64,000 nt of DNA from Barthelona sp. PCE. Lineage: Eukaryota; Metamonada: BaSk clade. Position 1 is the stretch's first letter; each line of letters opens with the position of its first letter. Shown piece after piece: positions 1 through 10,041 of this stretch. Where the stretch lies: contig JAUFOR010000005.1 of NCBI GenBank assembly GCA_040285745.1, positions 124,001-188,000 of the forward strand, in the 5' to 3' direction. Under the pieces are notes generated by a model. That model did not search any database. It worked only from the letters and a program-made list of their open reading frames with translations, and was not told the origin of the DNA. The translations under genes were made by a program, and so were the position numbers.

Positions 1-185
1 CAGTACTACAATATGAATATTTAAGAAGTGTCACAAAAAGTAATAATTTACTTTCTACTCTCACCACATTTTTTGACCTTAATATGTTTTTACCAAACTA
101 GGCTGAAATTAGAACACACCCACATATCCTAGTAGCAGTGAAAAATTAGAAGCTGTTTCTCGTTTTCTTTTCGTTTCAACAATTT

Positions 186-1415
186 ATGTCTGCACCAAAT
201 GCGCCTTGTGTAGTGTTTCATGAGCCCTCTGCTCCCACAGGAGCTGATTCTATTTCCATTGATTATGAAGTTCATAATTATGATGAACAAGTCCACGTAA
301 GTCCAATTTTTATATTCTTCTCATTCCTAAAGCAGCATATTTGTTCAGGTAGTAAGGATTTTGAGTATTTTTGGAGTTACCTCATTAACTTCATTGTTGC
401 ACTCTGCCAAGTTGGTACCATATTTCTTGAAGGAGCTGACTGGAAATGGTACAGGTTCTGGACTTTTATTCTAAGTTTAATAGTTGTTTGGCGACATGTA
501 AGCAGTTATTTTTCACCTTGGTCAGATGATTTAGAATCTTTAAACATACTTCGAATAATTTTTTTTATAATTGAACTCACCTACATCTATTATTGGTTAA
601 ATTATATTTGGATTTGGATTTCAAACACTTCTTTCACATGGATGGATATGTTCCCTAACCGAGATTATGATTTCTATGAGAAAGGTGTTTATAATTATAA
701 CATATATTACAGATATACATGGAAATATTCGTTAAGTACATTTGGAATTGGTCAGTCATATTTTTTCGTCTTAGGTATCGGAATATTTCCTTCTATGTTT
801 ATCTTTTATGGTCTAATACACGGTATGGTTATTCTTAATATTTATTTTTCGTTTGAAACTGCTTTTAAATCTTCTTCAGCCAGTGGAGATTTTTGGTTTT
901 TTTTTCTTTCAGGATTTTATTATATTGCAAATACCATTTCTTTCTTTGTCTGTTGTTCATTGTATTCGACTGGTTCATACAGTACTGAGGTAGTTTCTGC
1001 ATGGTTACTTAGTATATGTTGGATTCTTCAATTATTTTATGCCGTTTACTACTCACTGAAACGTAATGATTTTCAAAGTGTTGATGCTGAAATTTTCAAA
1101 ATAGGTTTCGTACAAAGTATTATTTGGATGGTACAATCATTTATGGTTATGGTTTATTATTATTCAAAATCATTTGGTTATATTTATTCAACATTGTTTG
1201 GCGACGGATACACGCTTAGGAATTTGAAATATTACTTCGGTCAAAATATTGCACAGTTCTGGTTGGGGTTGATATATATCGTTGTGTTTGTTGCAATTTG
1301 TTCTTTTATTTATTGTATTGTTTATAATGTTAAAAAATGCATGGATTCATACAATGAATTTTCTGCTCAATACCAACAGCAAAACACTTCAAAGAAGAAG
1401 AAAATCATTGGCTGA
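186..1415 (+). CDS. Multipass membrane protein, window family A (409 aa)
   Basis: I do not recognise the family. The protein has a polar N-terminus of about 30 residues, then roughly eight hydrophobic, strongly aromatic (F/Y/W) spans, and ends in a lysine cluster, SKKKKIIG. Two other proteins in this window (33447-34721 and 41780-42832, both minus strand) have the same plan: similar length, a Trp/Phe-rich central segment followed by a long span (here around YYRYTWKYS and FGIGQSYFF), and a C-terminal SKKKK tail. I infer a small paralogous family of integral membrane proteins with the lysine tail in the cytosol. The tail is not a canonical KKXX retrieval signal because the lysines are too far from the end. 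The ATG is the first in frame and follows a pyrimidine-rich stretch. No transporter or channel signature was seen, so function is open. Confidence 0.75.
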   Translation: MSAPNAPCVVFHEPSAPTGADSISIDYEVHNYDEQVHVSPIFIFFSFLKQHICSGSKDFEYFWSYLINFIVALCQVGTIFLEGADWKWYRFWTFILSLIVVWRHVSSYFSPWSDDLESLNILRIIFFIIELTYIYYWLNYIWIWISNTSFTWMDMFPNRDYDFYEKGVYNYNIYYRYTWKYSLSTFGIGQSYFFVLGIGIFPSMFIFYGLIHGMVILNIYFSFETAFKSSSASGDFWFFFLSGFYYIANTISFFVCCSLYSTGSYSTEVVSAWLLSICWILQLFYAVYYSLKRNDFQSVDAEIFKIGFVQSIIWMVQSFMVMVYYYSKSFGYIYSTLFGDGYTLRNLKYYFGQNIAQFWLGLIYIVVFVAICSFIYCIVYNVKKCMDSYNEFSAQYQQQNTSKKKKIIG

Positions 1416-1769
1416 TTTAGTGTCAAGATATTGTAAATAGAGATAAATTGTTGAATGTAAGGTGAGCCTGATTATCACAAAGCTTGTTCATTCAACCTAT
1501 CCTGAAGCTGTTTATCTGCTCAGAAATTGACGAGTAGTACAGTTTCTGCCACAGATACAAATATATTTATATAATTGGTAACGAAATAGTAAAGATGCTT
1601 CGTGTTGTAGATTTAAGGGGTAATCTCTTATACATACCCCCGATACAGTGAATAGCACCCATGCAAGAAATACAGATGTTGCAACAGAACGTTGCATTGT
1701 TTTATCGTTTCTAACGTTTTTTGTTCATTATTTGCCACATCTTTTTCTGGCTTTAGGAGCTTTACTATC
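1416..1769. other. Intergenic, no gene seen
   Basis: This is an AT-rich stretch between two plus-strand genes. The frame of the downstream gene extends back to about 1692 only through non-ATG codons. No RNA gene, repeat or convincing coding frame was seen. Confidence 0.6.
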
Positions 1770-4700
1770 ATGAGTATTGCCTTTTCAACCCTGATTGAAC
1801 AGGAAATCGGAAGTGCTGACTTCTTACAGAATTTATATACAACCAGCCGGCTTTTCTCCCAAATGGACTCCTCAACATCACAGTTTCAAGGGGAGAGCGT
1901 CAAAGGGACAGTTTTTGAGGGTATTTCCTTGGGAATCTTGCAACAATTTTGCAATAAGTTATTTGAGTGTATTTTATACGGGTTATCTGATCTGAATACT
2001 GAGGAAGAGCGAGAAACATACGTGTTACACCCCATGATGATTCTAAATACCTCGTTTGAAATAGTTTCTTTTCGTAAGTTTTACTTTAGCGTATTCTCAG
2101 ATGAAGAGATCATTCTCAGGTACCAACAGGTACTAGGCGTGTTGATGGTGTTTCCCATCAACGTGGAGAACCTTACAGTTATCAACTCAGTTCTTGGCTT
2201 AGTTTTACACATGCATGGTTTAAATATCAGTAGCAAACTAGCAGATTTTAAAGTCATGCATCTATTACCGTATCATCTATTGACTTCATTTGAATTTTTT
2301 GAACCGTTTCACGAAAAACAAAAACAAACAGATGATGTAGAAGAAATTTTTGAATTTTTAATAGAAGAAATTATTCACAATGTTGTTGTTAGAGAATCTG
2401 TGCCAGTTGCATTTGACTTTACTGTGATATTACAAGCATTTATACATTTTGTTGAACATATGGAAAACTTGGAGACAGAAATCTTGGGTTATAAGGTATT
2501 ATTAAAAAATTTGATACTATTAGTGGACGATATGTTGTTTATTAAAGCTAATATTGTTATGTTAGGTGTAGAAATTAATTTATTACAGGAAGTACAATCT
2601 ATTTTGTTAAAGAATGGTTTCTTTGAATTGTTAACGACGAAAATTATCCCCATGAGTTATGTTCTGTATGAGAAAATCAAAAAAAAAGATGTTGTTTTGA
2701 ATCATTCAAATTTATTGGAGTTTAATCAGTATTTGTATTATTTAACTCATCTTTCTATTAAAATCATTCGCATGTCAAAGGATTATCAAGTTTTCTTAAT
2801 GAATTATCAAGAACTAGATTTAGTATTTTCATTTTTTGGTTGTTTATTTGAATTGAAACAGATTAAACATATTGGTGAATATGTAGCAAAAGTGAATTAT
2901 GCAATTCAAAGTCTGTGGCGTTTAGACCATGAGAGAATTTTTGGGTTTTTAATTGATCGTTCAAAAAAATTTATGCTTTTTAAATCGTTCTTATTATCTG
3001 CTTTCTTTCCTAGTTTATTTAAATCTGGTAAGAAAAATACGGCAAAGCATGTTGAAAACGACGATTTCTTAAATTTGATAAAATTTGTTGTTGATCAAGA
3101 AGAAAATGATGAATTTCACAAGTATCTTTGTGATCTCTCCAGTCTTTCAGCTTATATAGCTTCTCTTTTCGGTTCGAAATATGATAGTGATCATCTGCAT
3201 ACAAAATTTGTTGAAATCATAAATTACTTAACTGATTACATAAGTACTGCTGAACTCCAAAAAATTCATTGTATTTCCCGTTCAATTTATTTGTTATACA
3301 GCCTTTTTACACACGATAAGCAGCATTTCTTTGATTTAGTCTCCATAAAGGATGTTCTACATAGTCTACAGAGATATGTGTTGTTGCATTCCAGTCATTT
3401 TACATTGGAAGTTTTTGCTGAGGCACCGTTCGTCAAGAGCAAGTGTGGTGTCGCACCATTTACCGCCCCATCATCTCTTCTTTCGGTTTCTACCCAACAT
3501 CATCTTTTTAACATTAACGTTGTACGTGATCAATGCATAGCTTTTATGTGTGATATTTTTACTACACATAATTCAGTTGTTTTTTTCATTGGTGACGAGT
3601 CATTATTCGATGAAGTAATTGAAATAATTGCATTAACTCCAAATTCTCATCATATTAGTCATTATGTTTGGCCTCTTATTTTTCTTTGTTATTTTGCAAT
3701 CAGCGTTCGTACTTCGAATGAATCTGCTATAGTTTGTGTTCCTTTGTTAACAAAGCTGTGTACGCGCCTCATGTCAAGCTCGCATACAAGTATTGTATTG
3801 TACGCCGCTTATTTACTTACGTTTTTGCTACAAAAATATCCAGAAATTATGAAGTTTTGGAGCATTCCTCTTAGTGGAATCCAAGCTTCAAGCAATGGAA
3901 CGCTCGATTCTCTGCTGTACATACTGCACGTGCTTAACGGTGCTGATGTGAGTGAGCTAGCTTTGTCAACAAACGAGGATTTGAATTTCATAGCTCTGAT
4001 TTTTTCTGATTTTTGTGGTTTAATCCGAAAGAACGCAGTTTTATCCAAGTTCGCACGATGTCTGTCAGACTTTAGTGAAGGAAAACTCTGTCGTAAGCAA
4101 TTCTTCGGTTCAGTCTCTAGCGAAGCATATGATTTAGATAATCTATTTAAGAAGTTATGGAAGACACCCATAGTCATGTCCACAGTGTTCTTGAGCCGCG
4201 TGCTCAACACACTGATGTTCTCCGATATCGTAATGGATTTAGATTGTGTCCTTGATGGTTGGTTAACACTCGGTTCGAAGTTAGATTGTATTGGTATGAC
4301 TTCACACGCTGATAGAGATGCATACATTATTATGGAGCGCATCACATGCGTTACTATCCTGCGTCAGGATAGTAGTAAGATTGATGATACTGTTCGTCGT
4401 ATTAGTGTAATTCTTCCTCTTGTTACAGATTTTGTTCGAGGATATGTTTACAATGCCCTGATTAAGTGCACACTGCGGTTCCCATACATGCATGGTGTTC
4501 ACCACCTGCCCGTGTCAGTTGAGAGCGATACCAAGAATAGCGCAACATGCGTGTTATTAGTTAATTTTATGCTGGATACAAATCATGTTAGTATCAGATG
4601 CTCAGATAGAAACAATGATCTCTTTGAACTGAAGATCGACCAATCGTTTATGTCAACACCTCGAAAAATCAATGACAGTGATGCATCATCTGCTATTGGC

Positions 4701-7109
4701 ACTGGTGGTAGCAGTATTAATGTAGAACTCCTTCAATTGGAGAAGTTGCACCAGGCAACGAAGGGATATACATGTTCTTTACATCTTTCTCAGTTAGATT
4801 ATGTGAAGAACCTTCCACTCAATAACATCTTCTTCCCTGGCACGGTTACTTTCATAGCCTTTTCTATCACACGTGATAGCCTTGTGTTTTTCATCAACGA
4901 TGATATTATTCGCGTTCCTGAATTCCAAAGCAGCAAACTCCAAGATGTGTCAGTGTATGTAGACGGTTATTGTGTTGACTCCAACCACAACGATATGATC
5001 CTCAGTGAAATAGTTTTAGGAGAATACGTTTCTGATGAAAACCTCTACTGTCATGCAAGAAATGTCATTGTCAACGTTGCCCCGAACGGTATCGCTTCAA
5101 GTATATGGTCAATTAAAGCTCAATTGTTGAAATTACCACTCTGCGTTGAAGTATTCATGTTACTCAATTCTGTGCTTCATAATTTGCCAGAGTATTGGTC
5201 AGTCGATAGGGTCCCATCCTTCTCCATGCGTGATCTCAAGGCGTTATTTGATGTTGTCAACCAGTTCAACAGATATTCAGAGGAGGATTCCCGTGGAAAG
5301 CATCAAATTGTTACTAGGTGTGATTACTTCTGTTTATATCTAGCCTATTCATTTAGTGTTATCCATCGTAATTTTGTAATGTTCAAAGAGCGTGATATAG
5401 CAATAGGTAGCACTGAGGACAGTATAAGTGGATTGATTCTTGCTAATTTTATTAGTCTACTTGCCAAAGAAACTAATGTTCGGATATTACATATTAATAT
5501 GCTTATGAGTTGTGGTATGCATGACGACAGTGGCCACTTCAACAAATGGCTTTTGCGTCGTCCTGATATATGTCAAAATTTCTTCTTTTTGCTTAATACC
5601 GCAATGTCACTTGAAGATTTGCATAAATCTGGATTATACGAAGTTTTACGTTCTACATTGCATGAACTCTCTTCGTTACCAGACTTTACGTTGTTCCCAG
5701 ATCCTTCTCTTGATTTATTCCTTCAGTTTTTGTGTGATGATCAATTTGTTTCGTTGGTCAAACCGAATTTATCTTATATTGTGGAGCACTGTGCCCTCCG
5801 TACGTCAATTGTATTTAATTCAATGATTGGATTGCTATGTTATCATGGTACAAATTCCTTAGAAACAGAAACTCTAAAGGTCCTGGATGGTCTTTTAGCA
5901 ATTATTCTTGGGCGTATGGTTAACGGGGATGTTATTTCCATGGATACCGTCCAAACGTTATATAACGCTGCAGGACCAGATAGTTTGTTGAAGATACCTA
6001 TTCTGAAGTGCGTTATTGTTTGTATACCATTCATGACTGATCCTACTATGTTCAACACAGGGGAGGTCCTGCAGCTGATGGATGACCTCCACGGTAAGCT
6101 GCTGTACTCTGGCTGGCTTAAAGATCAGGCAGTTGTTGAGGACGTCCTCACAACGTATCGTTTGAGTGCTTTACTCGTGTCCCCAGATGATGCTGAAGAT
6201 ATGAAGCGCATGTTACGCGTGAAGAGACTGTTTATGCGTAGCGGAGACTCGCTTGTCAAGACATTTGCCCCTTTCAATGAAGAAATCCACGATGCTTATG
6301 TGGCAGACTTTTGCTTCTTGATTTTCAACGTCTTCCAGGGCTCATTCAGCGGCGCATTCGGGTCAGGCTGGTTCGGAAAGCTCGGTCTCATTGATATCCT
6401 TGATCTCACCATTGATCGTATCTTAAAGACTGATGAATTAACGCTATCACTAACAAAAGAACCAGTAATCAAGCACGTCGACAATCTATTGAGACTCCTC
6501 GCAGACAACGTTGTGTTATATAAGGATGATATTCGATTTCTTGAGGTTGTTGTTGATAAGACAGAAGAATTATTATTAACACGATTTGTAGCAATTTGTA
6601 TGCCTGAAAATATTAGAATTAGTTTCACAGAGATGCTATATTTCTTTTTTAGTCAGGTAGATCATAATACAATTCAGATTTTAATTGATTCTTTGCAGGA
6701 TCTTAAAGCATTTAGTTGGCAATTAGCAATTGCAATGATGCCAGTTGAGTTTGCTGTATTAGCAATCCGATTATGTATGTTGGCACCCAGTTGTAATACG
6801 TTTAGGCTCATGGTTCAACAGGCTTTCAGTCATTTGCAGACTGTTAAGACACTTTCAAAAGTAATTGATGAAGAATTCTTTTCAGTAATAATTTCTAATG
6901 CTCATGATGAAGAGTTCTTCAGAACGTTGCCGGACAGCGAAGTTTATCCTGATTTAAAGATCTTGATTAAGCAGGTGCTTGATACCGTTGATCGCAAAGC
7001 AACTGAAACTGAACGTTTGAATAAGCGTAGAGTACAACAGGACTGTGACCGTGTGCTCCACCATCTTACATATTTCGATCAACTGGTGAACAAAGCATCT
7101 CAAAAGTAA
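1770..7109 (+). CDS. Giant helical-repeat protein with a possible ConA-like insert (1779 aa)
   Basis: Not assigned with confidence. The protein is largely alpha-helical, Leu/Phe-rich and without membrane spans, which suggests an extended alpha-solenoid scaffold. Around residues 920-1130 the character changes to beta-rich, with segments such as SIRCSDRNNDLFELKI and FSITRDSLVFFINDD. These resemble the concanavalin-like module found N-terminal to PH-BEACH in Beige/neurobeachin-type proteins. Those proteins then end in PH, BEACH and WD40 domains, and none of these is visible here, so this may be a BEACH relative without BEACH or an unrelated scaffold. The start is the first ATG in frame (codons for MSIAFSTLIEQ). 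Upstream codons stay open but contain no ATG. The 3' end faces the next gene tail to tail with 38 bases between stops. Confidence 0.8.
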   Translation: MSIAFSTLIEQEIGSADFLQNLYTTSRLFSQMDSSTSQFQGESVKGTVFEGISLGILQQFCNKLFECILYGLSDLNTEEERETYVLHPMMILNTSFEIVSFRKFYFSVFSDEEIILRYQQVLGVLMVFPINVENLTVINSVLGLVLHMHGLNISSKLADFKVMHLLPYHLLTSFEFFEPFHEKQKQTDDVEEIFEFLIEEIIHNVVVRESVPVAFDFTVILQAFIHFVEHMENLETEILGYKVLLKNLILLVDDMLFIKANIVMLGVEINLLQEVQSILLKNGFFELLTTKIIPMSYVLYEKIKKKDVVLNHSNLLEFNQYLYYLTHLSIKIIRMSKDYQVFLMNYQELDLVFSFFGCLFELKQIKHIGEYVAKVNYAIQSLWRLDHERIFGFLIDRSKKFMLFKSFLLSAFFPSLFKSGKKNTAKHVENDDFLNLIKFVVDQEENDEFHKYLCDLSSLSAYIASLFGSKYDSDHLHTKFVEIINYLTDYISTAELQKIHCISRSIYLLYSLFTHDKQHFFDLVSIKDVLHSLQRYVLLHSSHFTLEVFAEAPFVKSKCGVAPFTAPSSLLSVSTQHHLFNINVVRDQCIAFMCDIFTTHNSVVFFIGDESLFDEVIEIIALTPNSHHISHYVWPLIFLCYFAISVRTSNESAIVCVPLLTKLCTRLMSSSHTSIVLYAAYLLTFLLQKYPEIMKFWSIPLSGIQASSNGTLDSLLYILHVLNGADVSELALSTNEDLNFIALIFSDFCGLIRKNAVLSKFARCLSDFSEGKLCRKQFFGSVSSEAYDLDNLFKKLWKTPIVMSTVFLSRVLNTLMFSDIVMDLDCVLDGWLTLGSKLDCIGMTSHADRDAYIIMERITCVTILRQDSSKIDDTVRRISVILPLVTDFVRGYVYNALIKCTLRFPYMHGVHHLPVSVESDTKNSATCVLLVNFMLDTNHVSIRCSDRNNDLFELKIDQSFMSTPRKINDSDASSAIGTGGSSINVELLQLEKLHQATKGYTCSLHLSQLDYVKNLPLNNIFFPGTVTFIAFSITRDSLVFFINDDIIRVPEFQSSKLQDVSVYVDGYCVDSNHNDMILSEIVLGEYVSDENLYCHARNVIVNVAPNGIASSIWSIKAQLLKLPLCVEVFMLLNSVLHNLPEYWSVDRVPSFSMRDLKALFDVVNQFNRYSEEDSRGKHQIVTRCDYFCLYLAYSFSVIHRNFVMFKERDIAIGSTEDSISGLILANFISLLAKETNVRILHINMLMSCGMHDDSGHFNKWLLRRPDICQNFFFLLNTAMSLEDLHKSGLYEVLRSTLHELSSLPDFTLFPDPSLDLFLQFLCDDQFVSLVKPNLSYIVEHCALRTSIVFNSMIGLLCYHGTNSLETETLKVLDGLLAIILGRMVNGDVISMDTVQTLYNAAGPDSLLKIPILKCVIVCIPFMTDPTMFNTGEVLQLMDDLHGKLLYSGWLKDQAVVEDVLTTYRLSALLVSPDDAEDMKRMLRVKRLFMRSGDSLVKTFAPFNEEIHDAYVADFCFLIFNVFQGSFSGAFGSGWFGKLGLIDILDLTIDRILKTDELTLSLTKEPVIKHVDNLLRLLADNVVLYKDDIRFLEVVVDKTEELLLTRFVAICMPENIRISFTEMLYFFFSQVDHNTIQILIDSLQDLKAFSWQLAIAMMPVEFAVLAIRLCMLAPSCNTFRLMVQQAFSHLQTVKTLSKVIDEEFFSVIISNAHDEEFFRTLPDSEVYPDLKILIKQVLDTVDRKATETERLNKRRVQQDCDRVLHHLTYFDQLVNKASQK

Positions 7110-7147
7110 AAAATAAACATTGCTATTCATTTATTACACAATAAAAT

Positions 7148-8305
7148 CTAAAATTCAGATTTTTTAAAAGTTAACGTTCTTGTTTTCATTGATTTTTTAA
7201 CTTCAACTCGTCTTTTATCAAAGATAGGACTTATCCATACAGGACTTTCTTGCTGAACAGAATCAACTTTACGAAGTGTCTGAGCCCAATTTTGTTCCTT
7301 CTCGATAGGAGTCGGTGGTCTACGACTGTCATCATATGGTTTTCGAAGTGGTGGATGTGGAAACTCAAACGTAGCAAATATTGTATTCGGCGGAAATTGT
7401 GATTCTGTCCACATGCCTTCAACATCAGAATGAAGACAGCTCAAATCTAACGCTCTATGTTCTACTTCATCGTGGATTTTTGGATTGCCAATGTTGCGTC
7501 TTAAATTAGCAATGTGAGAAACCAAATGTAAAGCCTCTTCACTGAAACAATCAATGGAAGGGATGAACGTATGCATGAGAACATCGCTATCCTTGAGATG
7601 AGGGCCTAGAAACGCTCCAAGAGGATTTTGTCGAAAAGCAATTTTGTTGTTGACTAATAACGAAAAAATATGTGTTGCTGATTCTTTTAAACGATTTTTG
7701 AGGGAGAAGTCACAGAGAATTATTGATCTGGTGATTGTATTTGCATTTTCTCTAATATCAATTTTCACAATTTTATGATTAGTAGATTTGAAAAATTTGG
7801 AAAATAGGCTTAAATTATGTAATTCTAAAACATCAATGAATCCAAACGCCTTAAGGTCAATCGATTCAGGAAAGATTGCATCTACTACATCGTTTTCTGT
7901 AATGTCCATTAATGAAAGAGAAATTTTTTCTCCAGTAGTTCCAGAAAAAACTCGAATATCAGGAATAATACATTCAAGAATATTATACAATGCATTGTTT
8001 TCGAAGAGCTTGTTGATGAAAATTATTTGTGTTCTGTTAGTGTTGTACAAGAAGGAATTAATGAATTTTCTAGTTGAACGACTATACAGTTCTTCAATTG
8101 TAGATGCTTCATCAAGACACTGATCGAATTCAAACTCCTTGTTGATGATTGGGGAGTTCATATGATCAAAATATAAGTGCTGGATTTTTTGTGAAGACTT
8201 TTGATTCCAACATCTTTGAACTAGAGAGTTGTCAAATCTTTTATATTTCTTTACGTTTGCCCCCGAATTATCGAAACTAAGCGTGAAATCACAACTGTGA
8301 AGCAT
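7148..8305 (-). CDS. Hypothetical protein (385 aa)
   Basis: I do not recognise this protein. It is soluble, with no signal peptide or membrane span. The first 300 residues are mixed alpha/beta. The last 80 are Pro- and charge-rich (SRRPPTPIEKEQNW) and end in a basic tail, and look disordered. It shares a 57-base head-to-head interval with the plus-strand gene at 8363, so the two probably use one bidirectional promoter. The ATG is the first in frame. The Pro-rich tail resembles tails of axonemal or cytoskeletal proteins only loosely, so no function is proposed. Confidence 0.75.
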   Translation of the reverse strand: MLHSCDFTLSFDNSGANVKKYKRFDNSLVQRCWNQKSSQKIQHLYFDHMNSPIINKEFEFDQCLDEASTIEELYSRSTRKFINSFLYNTNRTQIIFINKLFENNALYNILECIIPDIRVFSGTTGEKISLSLMDITENDVVDAIFPESIDLKAFGFIDVLELHNLSLFSKFFKSTNHKIVKIDIRENANTITRSIILCDFSLKNRLKESATHIFSLLVNNKIAFRQNPLGAFLGPHLKDSDVLMHTFIPSIDCFSEEALHLVSHIANLRRNIGNPKIHDEVEHRALDLSCLHSDVEGMWTESQFPPNTIFATFEFPHPPLRKPYDDSRRPPTPIEKEQNWAQTLRKVDSVQQESPVWISPIFDKRRVEVKKSMKTRTLTFKKSEF

Positions 8306-8362
8306 GTGAAATAGTATGAAATCTGTAAAACGAAATAATACTTTTTTCTAGCAGATTGGGGC

Positions 8363-9892
8363 ATGCCATCATCTTCCAAGAGCTCCGTGGCTGCAGTTCA
8401 GCTGCAAGCACAGGACCTGGGAAGTACATTTCGTAATTATGTCTCGAAAGCGCAAAAATTTCAGAATAGCGCTAGAGATAGGGCTGTTAAACAGATCCAT
8501 CAATCTATGCGCAACTCGAAGCGCGGCACCAAACCACAGACACCTATTGTAACAACATCAACAAACGAGCTTTTTGCATCACGTGTTCCTTCTTTGAATG
8601 ACTTGCAAAGAGCTAAGGAGACATCTCCTAAGAGCCCCATCAAGGCTATTCCACACGAGTTCAGCACACCACGTTTTGTTCGTACGGAGAAAACATACCT
8701 TCCGCAGACAAGCAATCGTTCACCGTTTTCTGTAGGAAACAAACGTACATCAGGGAAGAAGAAGTCAAACCCCTTTGTCAGCAACTTCACAAAGCGAAAA
8801 GAGGCAAACAAAAATCTTACAGAAGATAAGAGGAAAGAGATCAAAAGTTTAGTTAACAGAGTAGACAGTGTAAGTAGATCTCTGGGAGATAATTCAAACA
8901 CGCTAACATACCGTGAGCTGTATGGAGATTTATTAGAAGGGGAAGAAGATTTAAGTACCATGAAAGCAACACAGACAGCACGATTTATAACATTTAAGGA
9001 AAGTTTATGTCCTGTTAAATTAAAAGTATACTCCATCAACGAGTCTGGTCAGTTAGATATAGTTACAGATGAAGAGTTAAAGACGATGATGAGAAATGAA
9101 ACTATAGAAAGTCGTTTACAAAGTCGTTTATCACGTTTATCTGTTGCAAGTAGGTCCAAGACCACTTCCTTTATGGAGGAAAGTAACTTAATCAGAACAG
9201 GTTTGGATTCTTTTAAAGATTCAAAAGCAAAGAGACTGCAAACGACAGCTAATGCTATAGATATGAGTTTCTTACTTCTAGCTGCCATACGTGCGTTGAA
9301 GACAGCCGCACATGTAAGAAAAAGGCGACAAATGCAGTTAAAAGGTGAGAAAGTTATTGTTAAAACCAATGTATCATCACAAAATAAGGTAGATATTCCC
9401 CCAGCGTTAGAGGCTGCCCGTATCTTAGCGCAGTCAAAATTGCTTATTGCAGAAATCCAATCAAGAGAGAATACTGAAAAAGAGTTAGTGAATCCAAAAA
9501 TGTCTCCCAGAGTTAAGAAAAGACTTGCTGCAATCTCACATATCCCCACAAGCCCTCCAAAGTCTGCTCGTGTTTACAGAAGAACGCCAAAAAAATCAAC
9601 AAAACATTTATATAAGGCACCAAAAACTGAACGGCGGCGCAGAAAATCTTCTAATATCGCTTCTGTACCAAGGCTCAACCTCAAGGTGTTGCCAAAGACT
9701 CCTGCTTTGGATCAAAGTTACTCACATTCATCAAGATCAATTACTGAACGTTCTGCTCGTAAGGTTCTAAGTGCGCGCCCATCAGGAAAACTGGTGGACA
9801 GGATGACTCCTCAACGGGTTATGACTAAGAATAGTCCTTTTAGAACTGCTCAATCTTCTTTGAAGATCAGGCGTTCTTTGTTTGAGAAATAA
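8363..9892 (+). CDS. Basic, disordered Ser/Lys/Arg-rich protein (509 aa)
   Basis: Not recognised. It is strongly basic and low in hydrophobic residues. Many SP/TP dipeptides (SPKSPIK, TSPPKS, RMTPQR, KNSPF) could be proline-directed phosphorylation sites. A short helical segment around residues 300-330 (MSFLLLAAIRALKTAAHVRK) interrupts the disorder and could be a binding helix. The composition suits a microtubule-associated, basal-body or chromatin protein, but that is inference only. It is divergently arranged with the 385-aa gene. The ATG lies 57 bases from the neighbour's start. The gene ends in AAATAAACA, where stop and polyadenylation signal may overlap. Confidence 0.75.
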   Translation: MPSSSKSSVAAVQLQAQDLGSTFRNYVSKAQKFQNSARDRAVKQIHQSMRNSKRGTKPQTPIVTTSTNELFASRVPSLNDLQRAKETSPKSPIKAIPHEFSTPRFVRTEKTYLPQTSNRSPFSVGNKRTSGKKKSNPFVSNFTKRKEANKNLTEDKRKEIKSLVNRVDSVSRSLGDNSNTLTYRELYGDLLEGEEDLSTMKATQTARFITFKESLCPVKLKVYSINESGQLDIVTDEELKTMMRNETIESRLQSRLSRLSVASRSKTTSFMEESNLIRTGLDSFKDSKAKRLQTTANAIDMSFLLLAAIRALKTAAHVRKRRQMQLKGEKVIVKTNVSSQNKVDIPPALEAARILAQSKLLIAEIQSRENTEKELVNPKMSPRVKKRLAAISHIPTSPPKSARVYRRTPKKSTKHLYKAPKTERRRRKSSNIASVPRLNLKVLPKTPALDQSYSHSSRSITERSARKVLSARPSGKLVDRMTPQRVMTKNSPFRTAQSSLKIRRSLFEK

Positions 9893-10041
9893 ACATTTTT
9901 TATTGCGTAAGTATGTATTTACTCAGTGTTTATACCGACATACACCAACGACTAGTTGTTTAAACCTGAATAATTTGCTTTTCAATAATCATCTCTTCAC
10001 AAGTCGACTGCCCCTATAGTTTGGGTACGTTTCTAGCTGCG

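Noticed and set aside
1392-1415. KKXX-type ER retrieval signal on the membrane family tails
   Set aside because: The lysines are not at positions -3 and -4 from the C-terminus in any of the three proteins.
1692-1769. Non-ATG extended starts (TTG, GTG) for several genes, for example at 1692, 10021, 19695, 43004, 56960 and 57640
   Set aside because: Eukaryotic translation normally starts at ATG and the extensions add no domain; the first in-frame ATG was used.
3809-4345. 178-codon minus-strand frame inside the 1779-aa gene
   Set aside because: It overlaps a much longer continuous frame and shows no domain.
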